Source: Candidatus Olsenella pullistercoris
GTDB taxonomy: Bacteria; Actinomycetota; Coriobacteriia; Coriobacteriales; Atopobiaceae
Assembly: GCA_019116525.1 (NCBI GenBank)
Contig: DXBM01000050.1
Location: 1 to 64,000 of the forward strand
DNA: 64,000 nucleotides
Reading direction: 5' to 3'
A program made the translations under genes and the position numbers. Below, piece by piece: positions 34,071-44,359 of the stretch; the first letter of the stretch is position 1; each line of letters opens with the position of its first letter. The notes below the pieces were generated by a model. That model was not told the origin of the DNA, ran no database searches, and was given only the letters and a program-made list of their open reading frames with translations.

Positions 34071-34147
34071 TTCCTAACATAGAAAACGGGCCATCTACCA
34101 GCGGAAACGAGAAGAACCGCAGGTAGATGGCCGTTTAGGAAAACGCG
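34071..34147. repeat. convergent-junction palindrome (copy D)
   Basis: AAACGGGCCATCTACC pairs with GGTAGATGGCCGTTT (one bulge), extended by TTCCTAA/TTAGGAA. The loop GCGGAAACGAGAAGAACCGC forms its own small hairpin and carries the GAGAAGAAC motif. It lies between convergent deacetylase and pyrE genes and is probably a bidirectional terminator. Confidence 0.8.
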
Positions 34148-34193
34148 ATCGTGGGGGATTATGCCCCCGCGCAACCGATCGGGGGGTGGGGCG

Positions 34194-34856
34194 CTACTTG
34201 ACGCCGTACTGCTCGTAGTAGGCGTCGATTGCCGCCTTGAGCTCGGGGGTGATGACGGTGCCCTCGAGCGCCTCGACGACCTTGGCCATGGAGACGATGC
34301 TCGCCACCGGGAAGCCGTACCTCTCCTGGATCTCCTCCTGTGCGCTCACCTTGCCGCCCTTGCCGACCTCCATGCGGTTGAGCGAGACGATGAGGCCCTT
34401 GACCTCGACGTTCGCGGCAGCAGTGAGCTTGGGGTACGTCTCGTCGATCGACTTGCCCGAGGTGGTCACGTCCTCGATCATGACGACGCGGTCGCCGTCT
34501 GCGAGGGAGGTGCCCAGGAAGCTGCCCTTGTCGGCGCCGTGGTCCTTCTCCTCCTTGCGGTCCGAGCAGTAGCGGACCTCCTTGCCATAGAGCTCGTGGA
34601 GGGCGATCGAGGTGGAGACGGCGAGGGGGATGCCCTTGTACGCGGGCCCAAAGAGCACGTCAAAGTCCAGGCCGAAGTTGTCGTGGATGGCGCGTGCGTA
34701 GAACTCGCCGAGGCGCCCCAGCTGCGAGCCGGTCACGTAGGCGCCCGCGTTCATGAAGAACGGGGACCTGCGGCCGCTCTTGAGCGTAAAGTCGCCGAAC
34801 TTGAGGACGTTCGACTCGACCATGAAGTTGATGAACTCGCGCTTGTAGGCTTCCAT
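34194..34856 (-). CDS. pyrE: orotate phosphoribosyltransferase
   Basis: PyrE joins orotate to PRPP to make OMP in pyrimidine synthesis. The 220-residue protein has the PRPP-binding motif VVMIEDVTTSGKSIDE, FGPAYKGIPLAVSTSIAL, and the flexible loop with YCSDRKEEKDHG. AAGGGAG precedes the ATG. It is divergent from asnS across about 110 bp. No other pyr gene is adjacent. Confidence 0.96.
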   Translation of the reverse strand: MEAYKREFINFMVESNVLKFGDFTLKSGRRSPFFMNAGAYVTGSQLGRLGEFYARAIHDNFGLDFDVLFGPAYKGIPLAVSTSIALHELYGKEVRYCSDRKEEKDHGADKGSFLGTSLADGDRVVMIEDVTTSGKSIDETYPKLTAAANVEVKGLIVSLNRMEVGKGGKVSAQEEIQERYGFPVASIVSMAKVVEALEGTVITPELKAAIDAYYEQYGVK

Positions 34857-34965
34857 GGGGCTCCCTTCCGGACGTTATCGCGCGGCGCTGAGTCGATTCT
34901 ACCTGCCGATGCGGTAGAGTTAGGCTCTGAATTGTGGGCGAGAAGAACGTCAAAGGAGTTGCCCC

Positions 34966-36369
<1,404 letters not shown>

Positions 36370-36377
36370 TTCGTCAG

Positions 36378-36427
36378 CTGACAGAGGGGACGGGGGGATC
36401 TGTCAAGCCTGTGTCCCCTCTGTCAAG
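36378..36427. repeat. GGGGGATCTGTCAA family, short copy
   Basis: CTGACAGAGGGGAC and GTCCCCTCTGTCAAG pair around GGGGGGATCTGTCAAGCCTG. It begins 9 bp after the asnS stop and ends 18 bp before the CapA-like gene. It is a shorter form of the palindromes at 4575 and 61772. Confidence 0.85.
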
Positions 36428-36444
36428 TTCTGAGGGAGGTAGCC

Positions 36445-37737
36445 ATGGGCGCCCGCCACGAGCCCACGCCGAGAAGACCGACCCCGCGCACGAAGGCGCC
36501 GGGCGCGCGCCACGTAGCTCCCTCTGGGCGCCGCGCGGTCCGTCCGCCGCTCACCCGCCGCGGGTTTCTCGCCGTCTGCGGACTTGGGGGCGTGGCCGCC
36601 GTTGCCGCCTGCGTGGCGCAGCGGCCGGCGGAGAGCGAGCCGGGAGAGGGCCGCGAGGTCCTTCTCGACGAGGACGCCTCCGCGCAGCGCGCCGACGTCA
36701 CGCTCGTCATGGTGGGGGACATCCTCATGCACACGAGCGTGGTCGAGAGCGGCGAGCGCTCGGACGGGACCCGCTCCTACGACCACCTCTTCGCCAACGT
36801 GGCGGACGATGTTGCCGCCGCGGGCGTGGCCGTGGTGAGCCAGGAGACGGTCCTTGCGGGCAGCGCCCTCGGCATCTCGAGCTACCCTGCCTTCTGCAGT
36901 CCCGAGGAGGTCGGGGACGCCGAGGTGGCCGCCGGGTTTGACGTGGCGCTGTGCGCAAGCAACCACGCCTGCGACGTGGGCCAGGCGGGCATCGACGCCA
37001 TGCTCTCCTACTGGCGCTCCGAGCACCCCGACATGGTGGTCGCGGGCGTCGCCGACGGCGAGGACGCCGCCGAGGCGGTGCCGCTCGTGGAGCGCGACGG
37101 GCACCTGATCGCCATCCTGAACTACGCCTCCATGATGAACGGCATCCCTCTGCCCAACGAGTGGTCGGTCCGGATGCTCTCGGACGAGCAGATCGCCGCC
37201 GACGTGGAGGCGGCGCGAGAGGCCGGCGCCGAGGCGATCGTGGCGTGCCCGCACTGGGGGACGGAGTACATGGAGAGCCCCGACGACGACCAGCGCCACT
37301 GGGCTCAGGTGCTCGCGGACGCCGGTGCGGACCTCATCGTGGGCGGCCATCCTCACGTCCTGCAGCCGTTCGAGACGATCCAGTCCGCGGACGGCCGCAC
37401 GGTGCCCGTGTTCTGGTCCGTGGGCAACTTCGTCTCTGGGCAGCAGCGCATGGACACGATGGTGGGCGGCATGGCGCGCGCCACCCTCACCTTCGAGGGG
37501 GGGTCGTGCCGCGTGAGCTCCTGCGGCCTCACGCCCCTGATCACCAACCGCGGGTCCGGCGAGGCGCTCTCCACCTACCGGCTCGCGGACTACACCGAGG
37601 ACCAGGCGGCGGGCAACGGCATCAGGGACTTTGAGGGCTGCTCGGGCTTCTCGCGCCAGTGGTGCGTCGACTTTTGCTCCGAGCGCCTGGGGGATGCCTT
37701 TGACGCCCAGGCCTGCGAGCTCACCTGGGAGGCGTGA
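36445..37737 (+). CDS. CapA-family metallophosphatase-like lipoprotein
   Basis: The 430-residue protein carries a twin-arginine signal with lipobox, LTRRGFLAVCGLGGVAAVAAC, then a PGA_cap domain with VMVGDILMHTSV, ALCASNHACDVG, CPHWGTEYM and GGHPHVLQP, the metal-binding pattern of CapA proteins. CapA in Bacillus takes part in poly-gamma-glutamate handling; here the substrate is unknown. GGGAGG precedes the ATG. It follows asnS after a palindromic repeat. Confidence 0.88.
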   Translation: MGARHEPTPRRPTPRTKAPGARHVAPSGRRAVRPPLTRRGFLAVCGLGGVAAVAACVAQRPAESEPGEGREVLLDEDASAQRADVTLVMVGDILMHTSVVESGERSDGTRSYDHLFANVADDVAAAGVAVVSQETVLAGSALGISSYPAFCSPEEVGDAEVAAGFDVALCASNHACDVGQAGIDAMLSYWRSEHPDMVVAGVADGEDAAEAVPLVERDGHLIAILNYASMMNGIPLPNEWSVRMLSDEQIAADVEAAREAGAEAIVACPHWGTEYMESPDDDQRHWAQVLADAGADLIVGGHPHVLQPFETIQSADGRTVPVFWSVGNFVSGQQRMDTMVGGMARATLTFEGGSCRVSSCGLTPLITNRGSGEALSTYRLADYTEDQAAGNGIRDFEGCSGFSRQWCVDFCSERLGDAFDAQACELTWEA

Positions 37738-37801
37738 GGCCCCTGGCACGGCGCCCGTCCGTTGGGGTACCATCGTGCGAAATCCGAGCGGGAGGTCTGC
37801 G

Positions 37802-38071
37802 ATGGGTCTTCACTGTGCCGACTGCGTCTACTCGAGCTTCTCCCTCAACGAGGAGGCGGGGCTCTACCAGGGCTCCTGCAGCCGTGGGTACACGCTTGCC
37901 AACCCGCATGCCGACGGTCTCGAGGGCCACTTCGCGGAGCGCCCGGAGGAGCTCGTGCCCACGGTCGACCCCTTCGGCAACGAGTACCTGAGGACCTCCA
38001 ACGTCTGCGAGCGCTTCTCGCTTCCCCACGCGCGCGGAGGCGCTCCCACTCATGAGCGAGAGGCCCACTGA
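37802..38071 (+). CDS. small cysteine-containing hypothetical protein
   Basis: I do not recognise this 89-residue protein. It begins MGLHCADCVYSSF and contains four cysteines (near residues 5, 8, 27 and 69), in a CxxC plus two single positions that could bind a metal. There is no signal peptide. A good GGGAGG precedes the ATG. It lies between CapA-like and lipoprotein genes on the same strand. Confidence 0.7.
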   Translation: MGLHCADCVYSSFSLNEEAGLYQGSCSRGYTLANPHADGLEGHFAERPEELVPTVDPFGNEYLRTSNVCERFSLPHARGGAPTHEREAH

Positions 38072-38124
38072 CCCGCCGGCACGCCGCGCTTGCCGAAATT
38101 GACGCCCCTCTGACGTTTTTTGGG

Positions 38125-38165
38125 TTCCCTTCAGCTATGGTTGCCTTGCAGTTGAACCCAAGGGA
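38125..38165 (+). promoter_or_regulatory. leader dyad upstream of the lipoprotein gene
   Basis: TTGGGTTC and GAACCCAA form an 8-bp perfect dyad, about 22 nt apart, ending directly before the GGGAGGG ribosome binding site. CCCTT/AAGGG extends it, so the ribosome binding site could be partly paired in the folded leader. Confidence 0.45.
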
Positions 38166-38171
38166 GGGAAT

Positions 38172-39113
38172 ATGAAACTTCGCAACGTCATCGCCTCTGC
38201 CGTGGGCGCCTTCGCCCTGACGGTCTCGCTTGTGGCCTGTGGCGGCACGCCCGCGGGCCCCAACCTCGACGAGCTTGCCGGGGAGTTCGTGGGCACGTGG
38301 GAGCTGAGCCACGCGGAGTTCGACGAGGGCCCGGTCTCCGAGGAGGACTATGACGCCGTCTCCGAGCTCGGCATGCACGTGACGCTCGACCTCGACGACT
38401 CCGGTGACATCCTGCTTGACGCCTTTGGCAGCCAGTACGAGGGCACCTGGGAGATCAAGGACGAGTCCACCGTCACCGTCACCCTCGACGGCGAGTCCGT
38501 TGACATGCCCTACGCCGACGACGAGCTCACGCTCGAGTACCAGGGCGAGACCATGTACTTCGAGAAGGTCTCCGACGAGCCGAACATGGACCGCGACCCC
38601 TCGGAGAACTCCGGCAGCTCAGCCGACAGCTCCGTGGACGACAACCTCGATGACCTCGAGGGGGTCGAGGGCGGCGACACCAGCTCCGTCGAGACCATCT
38701 CCGACCTCCTCAACGAGGAGCAGATCCTGAACCAGCAGCTCTACGCCTCCTCTGTTGACGTCGTCGAGCCGCTCGACATCACGATCTGGGACGACGACAT
38801 GGTGCTCGTCAAGATCACCGGCATCGGCGAGGACTTCGAGGGCGACACCGGCTACCTGCTCTCCATCGAGAACCGCTCCGACACCGACTTCGTGGTCACC
38901 AACCTCACGACCACGCTTGACGGCGAGGACGTTTGGTACGACGCCACCTTCTACGGTCCGTGCCTCGCGGGCCAGTCCACCGAGGCGTTCTTCTACTTTG
39001 ACGCTGACAACGTGGGCACCATCACCTCGAGCTCCAACGTCGAGTTCGACCTCGGCCTCGTGGACGCCAACGAGGACGTCGTTGGCTTCACTTCAGTGAG
39101 CATGCCGCAGTAG
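38172..39113 (+). CDS. secreted acidic lipoprotein
   Basis: The 313-residue lipoprotein has a signal MKLRNVIASAVGAFALTVSL followed by the lipobox VAC. An N-terminal domain of about 100 residues (GTWELSHAEF ... YEGTWEIKDESTVTVTL) looks like a lipocalin-type beta-barrel. An acidic Ser/Asp linker (about 140-165) leads to a second beta-rich domain with LSIENRSDTDFVV, similar in feel to DUF4352-type modules. Strong C-ending codon bias suggests high expression. Function unknown. Confidence 0.8.
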   Translation: MKLRNVIASAVGAFALTVSLVACGGTPAGPNLDELAGEFVGTWELSHAEFDEGPVSEEDYDAVSELGMHVTLDLDDSGDILLDAFGSQYEGTWEIKDESTVTVTLDGESVDMPYADDELTLEYQGETMYFEKVSDEPNMDRDPSENSGSSADSSVDDNLDDLEGVEGGDTSSVETISDLLNEEQILNQQLYASSVDVVEPLDITIWDDDMVLVKITGIGEDFEGDTGYLLSIENRSDTDFVVTNLTTTLDGEDVWYDATFYGPCLAGQSTEAFFYFDADNVGTITSSSNVEFDLGLVDANEDVVGFTSVSMPQ

Positions 39114-39222
39114 GCGCGCGAGGGATTGCTATCATGAGGGGCGGGGCGCTGTTGCGTTCCGCCCCTTGCCGTGTACGGGGCGCCTGCCCTTCCGTCCGTT
39201 CGTCCGCCCGATTGGGGGAGCC

Positions 39223-40191
39223 ATGTCTGAAACCGCCCATGACCTCATCTTCCCTGTGCCCGTCTTCCACGAGAAGATCTGGGGTGGCCGTAAGCTCGCG
39301 ACCGAGTTTGGCTACGAGATTCCCGATGGCCCGATCGGGGAGTGCTGGGCCATCAGCGCGCACCCCAACGGCGACTGCACCATTGGGGGCGGCGAGTGGG
39401 AGGGCATGAGGCTCTCCGAGCTGTGGGACTCCCACCGCGAGCTCTTTGGAGGCGTCGAGGGCGACCGCTTCCCGCTGCTCATTAAGATCATTGACGCCAA
39501 GGACAACCTCTCCGTGCAGGTGCACCCTGACGACGCGTACGCCGCCGAGCACGAGAACGGGTCGCTCGGCAAGCGCGAGTGCTGGTACATCCTCTCCACC
39601 GACCCCGACACGACGATTGTGGTGGGGCAGCGCGCGCACGACCGAGCCGAGTTCGCGCAGATGGTCGAGGAGGGCCGCTGGGACGACCTTCTGAACGTCG
39701 TTCCCTGCCGCCCCGGTGACTTCTTCCGCATCGAGCCGGGCTGCGTCCACGCGATTCAGGAGGGCACGGTTCTTCTCGAGACGCAGCAGTCCTCCGACGT
39801 CACCTATCGCGTGTACGACTACGACCGCGTCGGTGACGACGGAAAGCCTCGTGACCTGCACATCTCGCAGAGCCTTGACGTGGTTGACTACGCCATGGAG
39901 GCGCCGGCCTCGGGCGAGGTGACGGCGCCGGAGGCAGACGGCGTGACCGAGCTCATGGACTGCCCCAACTTCGTGGTCGAGCGCGTGCGCGTCTGCGGCG
40001 AGAAGGTCCTCGCGGAGGACTGGCCCTTCCTGTGCGCGAGCGTGATCGAGGGCTCCGGCACGGCCACGGCGGTTGCCGACGGCACGGCGCACGAGATCGG
40101 GCGCGGAGCGCACTTCATTGCCCCCGCTGGCTGCGGCGGCCTTGCGCTCTCGGGCGAGATGACGCTCGTGGTCTCGCACCTGCCGGCGTAG
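39223..40191 (+). CDS. manA: mannose-6-phosphate isomerase, class I
   Basis: ManA interconverts mannose 6-phosphate and fructose 6-phosphate. The 322-residue protein starts at MSETAHDLIF, with GGGGGA upstream. The metal site is visible in VQVHPDDAYA (Gln and His) and in EPGCVHAIQEGTVLLETQQS, which also holds the active-site segment. Its short form resembles Firmicutes ManA. The mannose-type PTS at 55 kb could supply its substrate, but it is not linked in an operon. Confidence 0.93.
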   Translation: MSETAHDLIFPVPVFHEKIWGGRKLATEFGYEIPDGPIGECWAISAHPNGDCTIGGGEWEGMRLSELWDSHRELFGGVEGDRFPLLIKIIDAKDNLSVQVHPDDAYAAEHENGSLGKRECWYILSTDPDTTIVVGQRAHDRAEFAQMVEEGRWDDLLNVVPCRPGDFFRIEPGCVHAIQEGTVLLETQQSSDVTYRVYDYDRVGDDGKPRDLHISQSLDVVDYAMEAPASGEVTAPEADGVTELMDCPNFVVERVRVCGEKVLAEDWPFLCASVIEGSGTATAVADGTAHEIGRGAHFIAPAGCGGLALSGEMTLVVSHLPA

Positions 40192-40214
40192 ACGGGGGGA
40201 GGGCGTTCTTCTCG

Positions 40215-40345
40215 CCGGGGCTTCCCGGATGGTAAGAAGCGGCGCCCTTGGGTAGTTTTTTGCAGGCAAGCGTATAAGAATCGCCGCCTCTGGGGGATTT
40301 GGGCTGTCCAAATTACCCAGGGGCGGCAACTTGTAAGCGGGGCGC
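40215..40345. repeat. convergent-junction palindrome (copy E)
   Basis: GGCGCCCTTGGGTAGTTT on the left is repeated as GCCGCCTCTGGGGGATTT inside and inverted as AAATTACCCAGGGGCGGC on the right. Two direct and one inverted unit therefore stand between the converging manA and mscL genes. A CGTTCTTCTCGCC motif lies at its left border. Confidence 0.7.
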
Positions 40346-40770
40346 TACGCCTCGATCTTCTCGCCGCAGTGCGGGCAGCGGGTAGCGCCCGCCTTGACCT
40401 CCTCGAGGCAGTACGGGCAGTGCGGGGCGGCAGCGGCCTGCGCCTCGAGGTCGCCGCGCTCCTTCCGGGCGAGCGCCTCGGCCTTGCCGCGCATGACGTT
40501 CACGGCCTTGACCAGGCAGAACACCACGAGGGCAACAATCAGGAAGTTTATGACCTGGCCGATGAAGCTCCCAAAGTCCATGCCGGCCACCACAAGGCTC
40601 GGCGCCAGGGAGCTCCCGCCGGTCACCAGCTGGATGAGCGGCGTGATGATGTCGTTCACGAGCGAGTTGACGATGCTCGTGAACGCGCCTCCCACGATGA
40701 TGCCCACGGCCATGTCCATCACGTTGCCGCGTGCGATGAACTCCTTAAACTCGCTCATGAAACCCTTCAT
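40345..40770 (-). CDS. mscL: large-conductance mechanosensitive channel with C-terminal zinc ribbon
   Basis: MscL opens under membrane tension to release solutes on osmotic downshift. The 141-residue protein has the N-terminal helix and TM1 (FKEFIARGNVMDMAVGIIVG then GAFTSIVNSLV) and TM2 (INFLIVALVVFCLVKAVN). The tail replaces the usual C-terminal helix end with a zinc-ribbon, CPYCLEEVKAGATRCPHCGE. Its ATG overlaps the dtd stop (ATGA), so translation is coupled. Confidence 0.93.
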   Translation of the reverse strand: MKGFMSEFKEFIARGNVMDMAVGIIVGGAFTSIVNSLVNDIITPLIQLVTGGSSLAPSLVVAGMDFGSFIGQVINFLIVALVVFCLVKAVNVMRGKAEALARKERGDLEAQAAAAPHCPYCLEEVKAGATRCPHCGEKIEA

Positions 40771-41249
40771 GCGCAGCTCCCTCCCTGTTGCGTCCAGCCA
40801 AGCTCGTCGGTGTCGAGAAGAACGGTGAAGGGTCCGTCGTTCACGAGGCTCACGCGCATCTCCGCGCCAAAGACGCCGCGCCCCACCCGGTCCTCGCCCA
40901 GGCTCGCCTCGGCGAGCTCGCAGAAGCGCTCGTAGAGGTGCTTGGCGAGCGCGGGCTCAGCGGCTCCGGTGAACGAGGGGCGGTTGCCGCGCCGGGCGTC
41001 CGCGTAGAGCGTGAACTGGCTCACCACGAGGAGCGATCCGCCGGTGTCGACGAGCGAGCGATTGGTCTTGCCCTGCTCGTCCGCGCAGATGCGCAGGGCC
41101 GCCACCTTGCGCCAGAGCCGCTCGACGAGCGCCTCGTCGTCACCTGGGGCCACGCCAAGGAGCACGAGGTACCCCGCCCCGCAGCTGCCCACGACCTCGC
41201 CGGCGACCTCGACCTGCGCCCGCTCGACTCGCTGGATGAGCGCCCTCAT
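40767..41249 (-). CDS. dtd: D-aminoacyl-tRNA deacylase
   Basis: Dtd removes D-amino acids (and glycine mischarged on tRNA-Ala) from tRNA. The 160-residue protein begins MRALIQRVERAQVEV, and has the active-site SQFTLYADARRGNRPSF and the C-terminal MRVSLVNDGPFTVLLD (Gly-cisPro neighbourhood NDGPFT). GAGGGG precedes the ATG, and the gene overlaps mscL by 4 bp. Confidence 0.95.
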   Translation of the reverse strand: MRALIQRVERAQVEVAGEVVGSCGAGYLVLLGVAPGDDEALVERLWRKVAALRICADEQGKTNRSLVDTGGSLLVVSQFTLYADARRGNRPSFTGAAEPALAKHLYERFCELAEASLGEDRVGRGVFGAEMRVSLVNDGPFTVLLDTDELGWTQQGGSCA

Positions 41250-41265
41250 CGCCCCTCCTCTCAGT

Positions 41266-41407
41266 TAATTGGGGACGTGCTTCTTCTCTCAGATAATTGG
41301 GGACGGGTTCAATTCAACAGAGAGAACGGGACAGGTTGCATGGCTGCTGGGCCCTCGCCCGTCGAACCTGTCCCTTTTTCTCTGAGAGAAAAAGCACGTC
41401 CCCAATT
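41266..41407. repeat. GGGGACGTG-family palindromic repeat, complex copy
   Basis: The right arm (ACCTGTCCCTTTTTCTCTGA ... ACGTCCCCAATT) is intact. The left arm is interrupted: TTGGGGACGTGCTTCTTCTC is followed by a second start ATAATTGGGGACGGGTTC, then AGAGAGAACGGGACAGG. One copy seems to have inserted into, or been partly duplicated beside, another. It starts 5 bp after the stop of the M32 carboxypeptidase gene. Confidence 0.88.
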
Positions 41408-41412
41408 AGCAG

Positions 41413-42957
41413 TTACAGGCGGTAGATCGCGGAGAACTTCTCCGTGAGGTAGTCGGTGTAGTAGCGCGCCGAGAAGACCTCGCCGCACGCCTCGCGCAGG
41501 AGCTCGAAGGAGTCCTTTGAGCGGCCCCAGCGCCAGATGCGGTCACGCAGCCACGCGCGGATCGGGGCAAGGTCTCCCGAGGCACAGGCGCCCTCGAAGT
41601 CGACGCCCTGCGCGACCATCGCCGCCTTGAGCTGCGCTCCAAAGGCGCTTCCGAGCGCGTAGGTGGGGAAGTACCCAAAGTCGCCGCCCGCCCAGTGAAC
41701 GTCCTGGAGCGCGCCGCGCGCGTTGTCAGGAACGCGAACGCCCAGGTAGCTGTCGTACTTCTCGGCCCAGAGGCGCGGCACGTCGGCGGCGGTGGCCTCG
41801 CCGGAGAAGAGCAGCTGCTCGATCTCGTAGCGGACGATGATGTGGAGCGGGTAGGTGAGCTCGTCGGCCTCGGTGCGGATGAGCCCCGGCTCGGCGCAGT
41901 TCTCGGCAAGGTAGAGCTGGCGCGGCGTCACGCGCGAGAGCCTGCCCGGGAAGTGCTTGGCTAGCGTCTCGAGCAGCGGGGCAGCGAAGGCCTCCGAGCG
42001 GCCGATCAGGTTCTCGAAGAAGCGCGACTGGGCCTCGTGCATGCCCATTGAGGTGCCGCCCTTGAGCGAGGTGAAGCGGTAGGCGGCATCGACGCCCTGC
42101 TCGTAGAGGGCGTGGCCTCCCTCGTGGAGCATGGAGAAGACGTTGGAGAGGAGGTTGTCCGGGTACACATGGCTGGCGATGAGGACAAAGCCCGTGGACG
42201 GGCCGCCGGTGAAGGGATGCTCCGTGCGGCCGACCCAGAGCGCCTGCTCGTCGAGACCCTCGAGGCGCACGAGATCGCGCGCGAGCGCCCATTGCCGCTC
42301 CTCGTCGAACGTGCCCTCGACACAGGCGCGCGACGGCTGGTTCCGGCTGGCGACGCAGTCCGCGAGAAGCGGCACCACGCAGTCCTTCACCTGCGAGAAG
42401 AACGTGTCATAGAAGGCACGGTCGCTGCCGTGCTCGAAGTCGTCGAGCCAGACGTCGTATGGGTCACGGTCGGGGTCCTTGCACTCCGCCATCCGCCGCC
42501 TGGCATCGACGAGCCTATCAAGGTAGGGGGCGAACGAGGACCAGTCGCTCGCGGACTTGGCGCGCGCCCAGACGTCCTCGGCCTCGACGGTGAGGCGCTT
42601 GAACGCCGCCAGCTCGTCCGCCGGAACGCCCACGAGCGCGTCGCGATCGCGCGAGAGGACGCGGACCTGCGCGCGCTGCGTCTCGCTCAGGAGCTCAGGG
42701 CACTGCTCGAGGCGCCCGAGCACGCCAGCGACCTCGGGCGCGCAGAGCGCGAGCGTCCGAGCGCGCTCGAGCTCGGCGAGGGCCTCGCCGCGCTCCTCCG
42801 TTGCCTTGGGCGGGTCGATCACGGACCCAAGGGAGCCAATCTCGTCGATGGCGTAGCCGAGCGAGAAGAGCGTCCGCTCGAGAGCCTCGAGCGCCTCGAT
42901 GTCTGCCCGGGGGTTCGAGAGGGCCGCGTTCACCTGCGTGACGTCCGTCTCTGCCAT
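41413..42957 (-). CDS. M32-family metallocarboxypeptidase
   Basis: The 514-residue protein starts at MAETDVTQV with AAAGGAGG upstream. The zinc site is MLHEGGHALYEQG (HExxH-like HEGGH) followed by the downstream Glu in SMGMHEAQSRFFENLIGRS. RTEADELTYPLHIIVRYEIE is a strong family mark. It trims C-terminal residues from peptides in the cytoplasm. Palindromic repeats of two different families lie on both sides. Confidence 0.94.
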   Translation of the reverse strand: MAETDVTQVNAALSNPRADIEALEALERTLFSLGYAIDEIGSLGSVIDPPKATEERGEALAELERARTLALCAPEVAGVLGRLEQCPELLSETQRAQVRVLSRDRDALVGVPADELAAFKRLTVEAEDVWARAKSASDWSSFAPYLDRLVDARRRMAECKDPDRDPYDVWLDDFEHGSDRAFYDTFFSQVKDCVVPLLADCVASRNQPSRACVEGTFDEERQWALARDLVRLEGLDEQALWVGRTEHPFTGGPSTGFVLIASHVYPDNLLSNVFSMLHEGGHALYEQGVDAAYRFTSLKGGTSMGMHEAQSRFFENLIGRSEAFAAPLLETLAKHFPGRLSRVTPRQLYLAENCAEPGLIRTEADELTYPLHIIVRYEIEQLLFSGEATAADVPRLWAEKYDSYLGVRVPDNARGALQDVHWAGGDFGYFPTYALGSAFGAQLKAAMVAQGVDFEGACASGDLAPIRAWLRDRIWRWGRSKDSFELLREACGEVFSARYYTDYLTEKFSAIYRL

Positions 42958-43276
42958 GGTGCCTCCTCCTTTGGTCGCCTTCCCACAGTGTACCCTCCTC
43001 AATGTCCCACTTGCCCCACGTGCCCCACTTGTACCAGGTACAAATGGTGCAACACGGTGTCGCCCCACTTGTACCTGGTACAAGTGGGGCATGTGGGGCA
43101 TGTGGGGCAAGGGGGTGAGTCAGGTTCAAAAGGCTCACACAGGACGCGGCGCCACGTGACCGGCTGCGACACGGATGCGACGTTTCGCGCCGACGAGTCC
43201 GTGCCCCGTCCTGTCCGCACGTATCATCGGGGAGAGCTGAACGCGGCGCTTGCGCCCTGGCACAGGGAGGGTTCCC
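42958..43276. other. divergent intergenic region between M32 peptidase and glucokinase
   Basis: These 319 bp hold the second CCACTTGTACC element (next entry). About 165 bp then lead to the glucokinase start, with TATCAT near 43223 as a possible -10 box but no clear -35. No gene is seen. Confidence 0.5.
43004..43110. repeat. CCACTTGTACC double-palindrome repeat, copy 2
   Basis: The core (43022-43090) matches copies at 19722 and 58418 almost base for base. On both sides the outer stem is extended by tandem CCCCACNTG / CATGTGGGG units (three on the right). Unlike most repeats here it lies between divergent gene starts, not behind a stop codon. Confidence 0.92.
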
Positions 43277-44239
43277 ATGGACATGGTTCTTGGCATTGAC
43301 GTTGGCGGGACGAGCATCAAGGTCGGCCTCTTCACCCCTGAGGGCGAGCTGCTCGAGGAGCGCAAGGTCCCGACCCCGGCGCTCGTGAGCGACGAGGCGT
43401 ACGAGGCCGTGACCTCGGGCATCTCGCGCGTTCTCGCTGCCCACGATTCCGCGCCGGCTGACGTTATTGCCTGCGGGCTCGACATCCCGGGCCCCGTGGC
43501 TGACGACGGGACCGTTGGCTTCCTCCCGAACATCGAGCTCGACCCCGAGGGCCTCGTGGGCGCCATCTCCGCGGTCTTCCCGCGCGCCACGATCGCGTTC
43601 GTGAACGACGCGAACGCGGCCGCGCTCGGCGAGATGTGGGCGGGCGCCGCGCGCGGGGCCTCGAGCTTCGTGCTTCTCGCCATCGGAACTGGCGTGGGCG
43701 GCGGCGTGGTCGCCAACGGGAGGCTCGTGGCGGGCGCCTTTGGCGCCGGCGGCGAGATCGGCCACATCACGGTCAAGCCCGACGAGCCGCTCGCCTGCGG
43801 GTGCGGCCGGCACGGCTGCCTGGAGCAGTACGCCTCTGCCAAGGGGGTCGTCCGCCTGTACCTCGAGGAGTGCGAGCGCCGCGGGGTCGAGCCGGTCAAG
43901 GTCGAGCACCCCACCGACACGCTCTCGGTCTTCCGCGCCCTCGCCTCCGGCGACGAGTGCGCCCGCATCGCCGTTGACCAGATGTGCGAGTACCTGGCGC
44001 AGGCCATGTCGCAGATCTCCTGCGTGATGGACCCGGCCATGTACCTCGTCGGGGGAGGCGTGGCGGGGTCGTTTGCGACCTTCGCCCCGGAGCTTCGCCG
44101 TCGCTTCGCCGCTCACGCGCTCTCCACGTGTGCGAACGTGCGCATCGAGGCCGCTGGCCTCGGCAACCAGGCGGCGATGTACGGCTGCGCCTACGAGGCG
44201 CTGCGTCTCAGGGGTGAGGCGGCGCCGCAAAACGCCTAG
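43277..44239 (+). CDS. ROK-family glucokinase
   Basis: The 320-residue protein starts at MDMVLGIDVGGTSIKVGLF, with AGGGAGG upstream. The ATP-binding DVGGT motif, NDANAAALGEMW with the catalytic Asp, GTGVGGGVV and the ROK zinc motif CGCGRHGCLEQYAS are all present; no helix-turn-helix is fused, so it is a kinase and not a repressor. It phosphorylates glucose or a related free hexose after non-PTS entry. Confidence 0.93.
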   Translation: MDMVLGIDVGGTSIKVGLFTPEGELLEERKVPTPALVSDEAYEAVTSGISRVLAAHDSAPADVIACGLDIPGPVADDGTVGFLPNIELDPEGLVGAISAVFPRATIAFVNDANAAALGEMWAGAARGASSFVLLAIGTGVGGGVVANGRLVAGAFGAGGEIGHITVKPDEPLACGCGRHGCLEQYASAKGVVRLYLEECERRGVEPVKVEHPTDTLSVFRALASGDECARIAVDQMCEYLAQAMSQISCVMDPAMYLVGGGVAGSFATFAPELRRRFAAHALSTCANVRIEAAGLGNQAAMYGCAYEALRLRGEAAPQNA

Positions 44240-44321
44240 AGGACAACGTTAATTCCGCACGTTCCGACGCGCAGGTGCTATCCTGTTCAGAAAGCGCCCG
44301 ACGAAGGGTACACACCAGGAT

Positions 44322-44343
44322 CGGCGACCTTGCTTTGTCGCCG
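44322..44343 (+). promoter_or_regulatory. leader hairpin before the EIIA gene
   Basis: CGGCGAC/GTCGCCG forms a 7-bp stem with an 8-nt loop (CTTGCTTT), ending about 16 bp before the ATG and only 3 bp before the TAGGAG ribosome binding site. It may stabilise the mRNA 5' end. Confidence 0.4.
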
Positions 44344-44359
44344 GGTTAGGAGCCACGCG

